A stretch of DNA of 17,322 nt, taken from the NCBI GenBank assembly GCA_043748535.1, contig JAYTMY010000185.1, positions 1 through 17,322 on the forward strand, read 5' to 3'. A program made the position numbers and the translations under genes. The notes below the pieces were generated by a model that saw only the letters and a list, made by a program, of their open reading frames with translations, was not told the origin of the DNA and made no database searches. The stretch comes from CAMCSH01 sp043748535 (GTDB taxonomy: Bacteria > Verrucomicrobiota > Lentisphaeria > Lentisphaerales > Lentisphaeraceae). Shown one piece after another: positions 6,773-13,169 of the stretch. How positions within the stretch are numbered: the stretch's first letter is position 1; each line of letters starts with the position of its first letter.

Positions 6773-7903
6773 ATGGCGAATGCGCCAGAGAATCGCTATG
6801 CCTCGGTCGACGCACTCCTGGCCGATGTCAACGCCTATCTCAACGGCTTCGCGCCGCAGGCGGAGACGGCGAGCTTTTTCAAGCAGCTCTGGCTGCTGGT
6901 GAAGCGCAACCGGGTGAGCAGCGCCGTGCTCGCCGTAAGCGGTCTGACTCTGTTGGGACTGACTGCAGTATTCGTTCACAATATCGAGGCGGCCCGGAAC
7001 CTGGCTGAAAGCAGCGAGGCGGCCTTGCGCAAGGAGCTGGAGCGGCGCCCCGAGTTTTACATGTACCAGGCGATCGCGGCGGACGACCGGGGGGACTTTG
7101 ATTTGTCCTTCGAAATGGCCAATCTTGCCGTCTCCTTGAATCCGAATCTGAAAGAGGTCTACCGTGTTCTCGGCCATGGCCATTTCATCCGCTGCAACTT
7201 TGCGGCTTCCGCACACGCTTATGAAAAATTCGGGTCGAGCAATCCAGGCTTTGTCAGGATGCAGAATCTGGCGGTGGAAACGGCGCAAAAGCAGTCTGCC
7301 GGTCGCGACTTGAGCGAGCCGGAATTCCTGGACTTGTTGGCGAGATTGAAACTGTCGGACGCCTGGATCGTCGACCGCATCGTAAATCGCCATGTCGCCA
7401 AGAATTTGAGCCTGGAAGACCGCCTGGTGTTTGCCCGTGGCTACATCCAACTGATGAACCCCAAGTATCCGTTGGCGGAATTCCAATTCCGCGACGATCT
7501 GCTCGACCTCGGCACTTGTCAGGACTTGAATGACGGCAGGTCGTTACAGTTTTTCCCCGCCCATATACTTGCCGCTCGATCAGGCCTTGTCCGCGCTTCT
7601 CAGCTCAATGGCATGCCGCTGGAGGAACTGCGCTTCAGCAACAGCTGGATCCCGGATTTCCGAGGCTGGTCGAAATTTACCTCGCTGCGCAGGATCGAAT
7701 TGAGGAACTGCCCGATCGACGAGCTCAGCCCGATTTATGAACTGCCGCATCTCGAAGAGCTCGATCTGCGCCAGTCGAAATTCAAGGACTTGAGCCCGCT
7801 CTGCCGTTGCCCGTCGCTGAAGAAGCTCACCCTCAGCCCCGGCTTCGATCCCAAGCAACTCGGCAAGCTGCGGAAAGAGGTCGAACTGATCATCAGCGAC
7901 TGA
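6773..7903 (+). CDS. Kinase C-terminal fragment: end of C-lobe, TM helix, TPR-like and LRR domain
   Basis: This is the in-frame continuation after the amber. Coding sense resumes directly at 6551 (PEQAGG..RSDIFALGAILY), and the first ATG in frame is 6773, with AAGG close before it, which would give 376 residues if translation restarts. Numbering from 5879, kinase C-lobe helices run to about 320. A TM helix is at about 346-370 (AVLAVSGLTLLGLTAVF), then a charged stalk. A TPR-like helical part lies near 385-445 (DLSFEMANLAVSLNP). A C-terminal LRR stretch is at about 581-665 (LEELRFSNSW, LRRIELRNC, LEELDLRQS, LKKLTLSPG). This is the layout of a membrane receptor kinase with an extracytoplasmic sensor; restart at 6773 is uncertain. 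Confidence 0.6.
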   Translation: MANAPENRYASVDALLADVNAYLNGFAPQAETASFFKQLWLLVKRNRVSSAVLAVSGLTLLGLTAVFVHNIEAARNLAESSEAALRKELERRPEFYMYQAIAADDRGDFDLSFEMANLAVSLNPNLKEVYRVLGHGHFIRCNFAASAHAYEKFGSSNPGFVRMQNLAVETAQKQSAGRDLSEPEFLDLLARLKLSDAWIVDRIVNRHVAKNLSLEDRLVFARGYIQLMNPKYPLAEFQFRDDLLDLGTCQDLNDGRSLQFFPAHILAARSGLVRASQLNGMPLEELRFSNSWIPDFRGWSKFTSLRRIELRNCPIDELSPIYELPHLEELDLRQSKFKDLSPLCRCPSLKKLTLSPGFDPKQLGKLRKEVELIISD

Positions 7904-8488
7904 CTAACCCTGCAGCTCGTTGTCGAGGCGGATGATCTCTTTGCACAAGGCGGCGGTGACCCGCTGCTTGTTGACCCGGACGCTGCTTTCTGCGAGGCCG
8001 AGCTGCTTGCCGGCTTCGACGCTGCTTTGACCTTGGCTGCAGAGGAGGAAGCTCTGTTGCACGGCGGGTGCAAAGCGGTCGCGGATGTTGTCCCAGGCGA
8101 GTTTGGAGATGTAGCGCTGCCACTCTTTTTCCGCCAACTCGTCGATCTCCGGCTCACTGCAAATCGGCAGCTCGAGATTCTCCGGCGCCGTCCGGCTGAT
8201 CGTGCTGCGGTCGCGCACCGAGCTCCGCAGGGTGTTGCGGCAGATGCGGCTGAGCCAGGTGCGGAATTGGCACTGCCCCTCCCGATATTGATATTCCGGC
8301 AAGGCCTTCCACGCCTTGACCAGCACTTCCTGGCACAGGTCCTCGGCGTCCTGGCGTTGCACTCCGAGCTGACGCAGCAGCCCGAGAAGGAAGGGCTCAT
8401 AGGCATGGAGAAACTCGGCCCAGGATTTTTCGTCCTGGCGGTCGCGCAGACGCTGCAGCAGCGTCACTCGTGTCTCTTTGCGGCTCAT
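7904..8488 (-). CDS. ECF-type RNA polymerase sigma factor, probable partner of the adjacent kinase
   Basis: 194 residues from the ATG at 8488. Upstream in-frame alternatives extend into the leader hairpin and add non-conserved sequence. Sigma region 2 spans about 22-90 (DAEDLCQEVLVKAWKALPEY, FRTWLSRICRNTL) and region 4 about 130-185, with a helix-turn-helix in SVEAGKQLGLAESSVRVNKQ. It has the size and pattern of the ECF factors of PVC bacteria that sit next to Ser/Thr kinases, where the kinase is thought to replace a classical anti-sigma factor. It is convergent with the kinase gene: its TAG stop (7906-7904) directly abuts the kinase TGA with no spacer. The GAGGTG ribosome site 8 nt before the ATG is inside a strong hairpin. 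No cognate promoter could be established. Confidence 0.88.
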   Translation of the reverse strand: MSRKETRVTLLQRLRDRQDEKSWAEFLHAYEPFLLGLLRQLGVQRQDAEDLCQEVLVKAWKALPEYQYREGQCQFRTWLSRICRNTLRSSVRDRSTISRTAPENLELPICSEPEIDELAEKEWQRYISKLAWDNIRDRFAPAVQQSFLLCSQGQSSVEAGKQLGLAESSVRVNKQRVTAALCKEIIRLDNELQG

Positions 8489-8489
8489 G

Positions 8490-8523
8490 AAAACGGCACC
8501 TCGGGCTAAGCCCAAGATGCCGT
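8490..8523 (-). promoter_or_regulatory. Leader hairpin sequestering the ECF ribosome-binding site, or terminator of the upstream gene
   Basis: On the minus strand 8523-8510 pairs with 8506-8493 over 14 bp, including two G-U pairs, around a UUA loop. UUUUC and the ECF start codon follow at once. The 3' arm contains the GAGGUG Shine-Dalgarno sequence. The form fits an intrinsic terminator for the nucleotidyltransferase gene ending at 8551, and also an RBS-masking structure for the sigma gene. Any ECF transcript starting upstream of 8523 must contain it. The structure is seen; its function is inferred. Confidence 0.6.
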
Positions 8524-8550
8524 CGATTATGACGAATGACAAGGCGCTCT

Positions 8551-9426
8551 TTAGAGCTTCGCCGGATAGCTGCCAGCAGCATGAAGCGCGTCGAGACGAG
8601 CCTTCACTTCCGGCTTGTCATCTTGATAGGTGACGCCGAACCAGGGCGATGAGGTGTCGAGCAAGGCGAGTTTTTCACCCTCTTCGCGGATCAAGGAGTC
8701 AACCACTTTGGGAATGAAGAACTCACTCTTCATTTCATCGCCATCGACCGCGAGGAACTGGCGGAAGCGGGATTCGAGAGCGGTGAAGAGGCGGGGAGTG
8801 AAGCCCCACATGTTCATCGACACCGGTTCATGTCCCTTGAGCTGGTCGCCGGCGTCGGAGACGATGACGTCGCCCTTGCGGATCAGGCCGGTGGTTTCGC
8901 GGACGCCGCAAAGATTGCCGTTTTCGACCTGGCAGAGGCCGCGGGTGACGGTGCCGTTTTCCGACAGCGTCTTGCCGATCTGGAAGCCGACCATGCAGAA
9001 CTGGTCCTGGCCCTGGCGGAAGAATGCGGCCGCCTGCTGATAGGCGTCGGCGCCGTAGAAGTCATCGCCGTTGATGGCGAGGAAGGGCTCCTTGACGACA
9101 TCTTTGGCGCTGAGGATGGCTTGGCCGGTGCCCCAGGGTTTGGTGCGGCCTTCCGGCACTTTGCGGCCGTCGGGAAGATCATCAATGGCTTGGAAGGCGT
9201 AAGCGACTTCGATGCGGCCGTCGAAGCGCGAGCCGATCTGGTCGCGGAACTCCTTTTCGAAGTCGCGGCGGATGATGAAGACGACCTTGGTGAAACCGGC
9301 GCGCATGGCGTCGTAGACCGAGTAATGGATGATCGATTCGCCGGAAGGGCCGAATTGGTCCATTTGTTTGAGGCCGCCGTAGCGGGAGCCCATGCCTGCG
9401 GCCATGACGAGAAGGGTGAGTTTCAT
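8551..9426 (-). CDS. Nucleotidyltransferase, sugar-phosphate type
   Basis: 291 residues from ATG 9426, with AAGGAAG 5 nt upstream. This is a Rossmann-like NTP-transferase fold, as in glucose-1-phosphate thymidylyltransferase and related enzymes. The nucleotide-binding signature is AAGMGSRYGGLKQ (9-21) with G11, G13, R15 and K20. PWGTGQA (97-103) contacts the base, and INGDD (118-122) gives the metal-binding aspartate. It would join an NTP to a sugar or polyol phosphate to make an activated precursor in the cytoplasm, but the substrate cannot be read from sequence. It most resembles the roughly 300-residue MAAGMGSR(Y/F)GGLKQ enzymes of anaerobes, and it lacks the long C-terminal repeats of GlmU or GlgC. 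It is monocistronic or read into the ECF gene, 62 bp downstream. A promoter candidate is listed below. Confidence 0.85.
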   Translation of the reverse strand: MKLTLLVMAAGMGSRYGGLKQMDQFGPSGESIIHYSVYDAMRAGFTKVVFIIRRDFEKEFRDQIGSRFDGRIEVAYAFQAIDDLPDGRKVPEGRTKPWGTGQAILSAKDVVKEPFLAINGDDFYGADAYQQAAAFFRQGQDQFCMVGFQIGKTLSENGTVTRGLCQVENGNLCGVRETTGLIRKGDVIVSDAGDQLKGHEPVSMNMWGFTPRLFTALESRFRQFLAVDGDEMKSEFFIPKVVDSLIREEGEKLALLDTSSPWFGVTYQDDKPEVKARLDALHAAGSYPAKL

Positions 9427-9469
9427 GATCTTCCTTGGTTTTTGCTTGAGAGAGCTTGTTTTGGGCCAT

Positions 9470-9498
9470 CTTATCGGATGCCCTTGATTCTCGTGCAA
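9470..9498 (-). promoter_or_regulatory. Candidate sigma-70 promoter of the nucleotidyltransferase gene
   Basis: On the minus strand TTGCAC (9498-9493), 17 nt, then GATAAG (9475-9470). The predicted RNA leader is about 37 nt, ending with a good ribosome site. The boxes match consensus only in part, so this is tentative. Confidence 0.3.
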
Positions 9499-9528
9499 GC
9501 TAGGGGAAGATTCTGATTATGAAATTGA

Positions 9529-9560
9529 GGATTCGACTAAAATACCTAGCGGATTCGACT
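9529..9560. repeat. Two direct copies of GGATTCGACT with 22-bp period
   Basis: GGATTCGACT occurs at 9529-9538 and 9551-9560, separated by 12 nt, just upstream of the candidate promoter of the nucleotidyltransferase gene. The spacing of two helical turns suits a dimeric regulator binding one face of the DNA. The repeat is seen; an operator role is inferred. Confidence 0.35.
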
Positions 9561-9616
9561 GTTATGGCTCTAGCGATAAGGGCTTCGGTCCAAGTGCGAC
9601 TCGCGGCGGCAAGGCA

Positions 9617-9649
9617 AGCAAAATCCCGGCTGCGCTGAGCAGCCGGGAT
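9617..9649 (-). terminator. Intrinsic terminator for the cadherin-like gene
   Basis: A perfect 11-bp stem, ATCCCGGCTGC (9623-9633) with GCAGCCGGGAT (9639-9649), encloses a 5-nt loop. On the minus strand it is followed by UUU and then GCUU. It lies about 70 nt after the stop of the gene ending at 9721 and before the upstream region of the next gene. Confidence 0.65.
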
Positions 9650-9720
9650 GGCGCGCCAAGAAGCTTTAAGCCATGAGCCTCAGTGGTTCCAGAGGCTTGT
9701 GCAGAAAGCACCCGGTAGAT

Positions 9721-11874
9721 TCAGGCAAAGAGATTATTACCAACAGAAAAGAGATTTTGACCATGGGTCAGGTTGACGCCATCACTGTAATTCAAAAACA
9801 GACTGGAATACCCGGCACCATTAGTATCCACCACGGTAGCGTACTTGAGCAGGTTGTAGCCGAAGGAGAGCACTTCCGTGTCGCCGATTTTCACCACAGC
9901 GCCTTCACTACGAAGCGTGTCGACTTGGATTTTCACCTGATCGATCATGCCCGATTCGGCGAACTCATCATCCCTAACCTCCAGATTGAGGTAGTAGATG
10001 TTCGGTGTATCAGTCTTATCCAAGAATGCTGGCCCTTCAGTTGGGGCTTGGTTGACCGCGGTGTATTTGATGTTGAGGCCGACCGGAATGGAATCAGCGC
10101 CGCCTTTATCAGTGGCAATGATAGCAATGCTTGGGCGGGAGTTGCTGTGCGCGGTGATGGCGATGTCCCCAGCGATTATCTGGTTATAGGTGAAGGTGTC
10201 GCTGGCCAAATCGAAAGCCGCATTGTTTTTGATGACGCTGAATGAACCTGTACCGGGATCAACAAAGCGGAAGCTCCAAGCGGATAAATCACCTTGGACA
10301 ACTTCTTCGTCGCGATAGGTGAAATGAGCGGTGCTCAAAAGCACTGGCACATCTTCTTTCATGGTCAATTGCTGAGCTGAGAAGAGCAGCGGGGCGTCAT
10401 TCACGGCGATCAATCCAGGTGAAATGCTTTTCACCACGGTGCTGGCACCCTGGTTATCCGTGACTTTCAACGTGTAAGAAGCCACATGATTGGGATTGCC
10501 ATCATGAACAAAGGCAATGCGATGATTATTGAGGAGGACGTCTTCATCATTGGAGTCAAACATGCCCTTCAAGTGAGCCTGGGTGAACTGGGTAGTTTTG
10601 CGGCCATCAAGAGTGAAATAGCCGTATTTGGCATTGAGGACCGTGTACAGTATGCCGGTGTCGGGACTGGTGTCATCGCTGACGCTGAAGCCGAGATTGT
10701 TAGTGTCGTCCGCCTTATCGGGAGTGCCCTTGGTGTCGATGAAAATCTCTGTCGACTGGCCTTCACTGATACTGGGTTTAACGGTGTTATAGGCGATGAC
10801 CGGTCCCTTGTTGGCCACAACACTGTTGGCTTTTTCAAAGGTTCGCACCGGCAAAGAACCGCTGAAGACAAATTCTTTATTGGAGTGCTTGTTGACATCA
10901 GTGGCGATGGTGATCAAGGGATCGAAATCCGCCTTATTGGGGCTTTCATCCGCCGTGTCGTCGCGGAACTTCAACTTAATCACAGATTCATTGTTGCGCA
11001 AAGCGCCGTAGGTGAAGTAAAGGGCGGGTTCGCCGCTAATGATGAGTTCGTAAGCATCGGTTCGGTTTGCCGGACTCAGGCTGATGACGTAATCATCGTA
11101 GGCTGCCGGATTATTGGGGTCGACATCAGAGATGAGGATGTTCTTGGTGCTTAGCAGCACTTCCTTGCCGACATTCTGGTGCGACAAACCAAAGGTGAAA
11201 GTCGGGGGTGGGAGCTTAAGAGTCATCGTGGCGGTAAAAGCGTCAGACACCGAGCCGTCATTGGAGACGGCGCGGACGGTGATTGATGGAGCGATGCCAA
11301 CGACGCCATTGTGCTCGAATCGAATATTGCCGGCCAAGGCTTCATCGGTCGAGAAGCTGGAAATCGGCTTGACGCCCAACAAGACCCGGCCACCCTCGGT
11401 CTTCACCACGTCGTAACGGATGACTTCCATCTCGGTGTCGCTGGCGCTGAACAGGTTGGCGATCGAGATGCTGGCCTTGTAGTTGATGGTCTGAGCCGCG
11501 CCGGCACTGACCACCGGCTTGTCGTTGGTCGGGGTAAAAACCAATCCGGCGACCGAAGAATTGAGGGCTTTGTTGCTGTAGCCAACAAGAAGATCAAGAT
11601 AAACCGGGTCGGGACCCTTGCCGCCAACATCCTGACTAGAAATTTTCAGGCGCAGATAGGGGTCGCCTTCGGTGCCGTCGTGACTCAGGGCGCTGGAGCC
11701 AGTGATCAGACCCTGGAGGGTCGAGGCGCCGTAGGTGATGCCAACGCTTTCAACAACAGCAATCGAAATATTCTCGTAATTGGTGCCGTTGTAGCCGATG
11801 ATCTTGAGGAATTCCGAAACGGCCCAAGGCTCACCTTCTCGGACTTTGAGGACATTCACTTGCTTGACATCCAT
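9721..11874 (-). CDS. Large cadherin/CSPG-like repeat protein, probably surface or secreted
   Basis: 717 residues. The ATG at 11874 is chosen for its GGAG 8 nt upstream; ten extra residues are possible in frame. The protein is a chain of Ig/cadherin-like modules joined by typical linkers (TNDKP at 116-120, VNDAP at 491-495, VNQAP at 608-611). The best-preserved part is CSPG/cadherin-3-like: FTQAHLKGMF, then IAFVHDGN and YTLKVTDNQG (430-476). Asp-rich stretches (DVDPN, TPDKADD) suggest calcium binding. There is no signal peptide or TM helix. The C-terminus (NLFSVGNNLFA) could be a type I secretion signal, but no ABC/HlyD/TolC genes are present here. The likely role is adhesion or extracellular matrix. 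Codon use is less GC-rich than in korAB. A terminator follows at 9617-9649. Confidence 0.75.
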   Translation of the reverse strand: MDVKQVNVLKVREGEPWAVSEFLKIIGYNGTNYENISIAVVESVGITYGASTLQGLITGSSALSHDGTEGDPYLRLKISSQDVGGKGPDPVYLDLLVGYSNKALNSSVAGLVFTPTNDKPVVSAGAAQTINYKASISIANLFSASDTEMEVIRYDVVKTEGGRVLLGVKPISSFSTDEALAGNIRFEHNGVVGIAPSITVRAVSNDGSVSDAFTATMTLKLPPPTFTFGLSHQNVGKEVLLSTKNILISDVDPNNPAAYDDYVISLSPANRTDAYELIISGEPALYFTYGALRNNESVIKLKFRDDTADESPNKADFDPLITIATDVNKHSNKEFVFSGSLPVRTFEKANSVVANKGPVIAYNTVKPSISEGQSTEIFIDTKGTPDKADDTNNLGFSVSDDTSPDTGILYTVLNAKYGYFTLDGRKTTQFTQAHLKGMFDSNDEDVLLNNHRIAFVHDGNPNHVASYTLKVTDNQGASTVVKSISPGLIAVNDAPLLFSAQQLTMKEDVPVLLSTAHFTYRDEEVVQGDLSAWSFRFVDPGTGSFSVIKNNAAFDLASDTFTYNQIIAGDIAITAHSNSRPSIAIIATDKGGADSIPVGLNIKYTAVNQAPTEGPAFLDKTDTPNIYYLNLEVRDDEFAESGMIDQVKIQVDTLRSEGAVVKIGDTEVLSFGYNLLKYATVVDTNGAGYSSLFLNYSDGVNLTHGQNLFSVGNNLFA

Positions 11875-12013
11875 GCGTGGGCTCCTTGCAAATCGGCTAC
11901 TCAAGTGGGTTTACCGGTCCTAATAGACCAGAGTCGGATCGCAAAGTAATGCCTCGCTGCCGTTCGGCAAGTCGCAGACGTGGCATCAAGACGAGACGAA
12001 GACTGGGACTCCT

Positions 12014-12039
12014 TCGATATCGCGATATCGCGATATCGA
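12014..12039. repeat. 26-bp perfect palindrome made of three CGATATCG units
   Basis: CGATATCG, itself a palindrome, occurs three times head to tail (12015-12022, 12023-12030, 12031-12038). Flanking T and A extend the symmetry to 26 bp. It lies about 140 bp upstream of the cadherin-like gene and 53 bp past the korB stop, in a region without genes. It could be an operator array or a nucleoid/structural site; no function is shown. Confidence 0.6.
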
Positions 12040-12059
12040 CAGGCTTCTTCTCACAATTG

Positions 12060-12085
12060 AAACGCCGCCCTCATCGGGCGGCGTT
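12060..12085 (-). terminator. Terminator-like hairpin after korB
   Basis: Stem AACGCCGCCC (12061-12070) with GGGCGGCGTT (12076-12085) and a 5-nt loop, 7 nt after the korB stop. The minus-strand tail is only UUUC, so termination may be moderate. Confidence 0.55.
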
Positions 12086-12091
12086 TTCAGC

Positions 12092-13159
12092 TCATTTCTT
12101 CTTCGAGACGAAGGGCTTCCAAGCGTCTTCGAAGACCTCGTCGGTCTCGATCTTCCACGAGGCGGAGCCGCGCAGCAGCTTGTCCATGTTGCCGGGGCCG
12201 CGGTCCTTGAGAACCTGGGCGGCCTGCTCGTTGACATCGCCGTCGTAAGTCGGGCGCTCGACCTGACGCAAGATGCCCATCGGGGTCGGGGCGTCGGGGA
12301 AGCTGAGCTGAGCCAAGGCCATCGCCAAGGTCGGGCTCTGCGAGCGAGGATTGTGCACCAAAATCTTGGCGGGATCGGTGAGGGCGGTGTCGCGGACGAC
12401 GACGTCGAGGCCGTCGAGAACCAGGCACTTGGATTTGTCTTTGCCGAAGAGAATGGGCTTGCCTTCTTCGAGCTCAACCAAGCGCTCTTCCTTGACTTCG
12501 CGGTCGACGACGTTGTCGAAGGCACCGTCGTTGAAGATCACGCAGTTCTGCCAGATCTCGACCAGGGACAGTCCCTTGTGCTGGCGCGCAGCCTTGAAGA
12601 CGGCGTCCATGTGGCGGGGGTTGGTGTCCCAGGTGCGGGCGACAAAAGTGGCGCCGGCGGCGAGGGCGAAGAGGAGCGGATTGAGGGGCGCATCGACCGA
12701 GCCGTAAGGAGTCGATTTGGTCACCTTGTTCTGCTCGGAGGTGGGCGAGTACTGGCCCTTGGTGAGACCGTAGATGCGGTTGTTGAAGAGCAGGACGACC
12801 ATCTCGACGTTGCGGCGGACCGCGTGCATCAGGTGGTTGCCGCCGATCGACAGGCCATCGCCGTCACCAGTGACCATCCAGACATCGAGGTCGGGGCGGG
12901 CGACGCGGAGGCCGGTGGCGACGGTCGGGGCGCGGCCGTGGATGGTGTGGAAGCCGTGGGTGTCCATGTAGATGGGGAAACGCGACGAGCAGCCGATGCC
13001 GGAGACGACGACTTGTTTGTCTTTCGGGCGACCGAGGTCGGCCATGGTTTTCTGGACGGTGGCGAGGATGGCGTAATCGCCGCAGCCGGGGCACCACTTC
13101 ACATCTTTGGAAGAGGTGAAGTCTTTCTTGGTGTATTTGATGGGAGCAACTTGGTTCAT
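12092..13159 (-). CDS. korB: 2-oxoacid:ferredoxin oxidoreductase, beta subunit
   Basis: 355 residues from ATG 13159, 10 nt after the korA stop. It is the thiamine-diphosphate and iron-sulfur subunit that, with KorA, converts 2-oxoglutarate (or another 2-oxoacid) plus CoA and oxidised ferredoxin to the acyl-CoA, CO2 and reduced ferredoxin; the reaction can run in reverse. The TPP motif is GDGDGLSIGG (98-107) ending NN (126-127). WCPGCG gives C23 and C26; with C57 (GIGCSS) and C206 (QNCVIF) the spacing matches the four [4Fe-4S] ligands of archaeal OFOR beta subunits. GQYSPTS and the substrate region are intact. No separate ferredoxin-like delta subunit is encoded nearby, as in two-subunit KorAB enzymes. 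The exact 2-oxoacid preference is inferred from overall resemblance. Confidence 0.92.
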   Translation of the reverse strand: MNQVAPIKYTKKDFTSSKDVKWCPGCGDYAILATVQKTMADLGRPKDKQVVVSGIGCSSRFPIYMDTHGFHTIHGRAPTVATGLRVARPDLDVWMVTGDGDGLSIGGNHLMHAVRRNVEMVVLLFNNRIYGLTKGQYSPTSEQNKVTKSTPYGSVDAPLNPLLFALAAGATFVARTWDTNPRHMDAVFKAARQHKGLSLVEIWQNCVIFNDGAFDNVVDREVKEERLVELEEGKPILFGKDKSKCLVLDGLDVVVRDTALTDPAKILVHNPRSQSPTLAMALAQLSFPDAPTPMGILRQVERPTYDGDVNEQAAQVLKDRGPGNMDKLLRGSASWKIETDEVFEDAWKPFVSKKK

Positions 13160-13169
13160 GGCGGAGGCC

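Larger units (their letters stand above)
5879..7903 (+). pseudogene. Ser/Thr protein kinase with TM, TPR-like and LRR regions, interrupted by an in-frame amber codon
   Basis: A single reading frame of 675 codons from ATG 5879 to TGA 7901-7903 encodes one recognisable protein, but codon 224 (6548-6550) is TAG. It sits at the APE position of the activation segment: GSPGYM-stop-PEQA, where relatives read GYMSPEQ or GYMAPEQ. One base change from TCG (Ser) would create it. No frameshift or other stop occurs, and the downstream frame keeps clear kinase and LRR features, so the lesion is recent, a sequencing error, or read through. TAG ends the neighbouring ECF gene and the gene at 17052, so a genome-wide reassignment of TAG is unlikely. 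The two halves are described separately below. Confidence 0.7.

Noticed and set aside
5819..7486. 555-codon open frame on the minus strand opposite the kinase gene
   Set aside because: The plus strand carries clear kinase motifs through this region. The antisense translation shows no domain and reflects codon composition.
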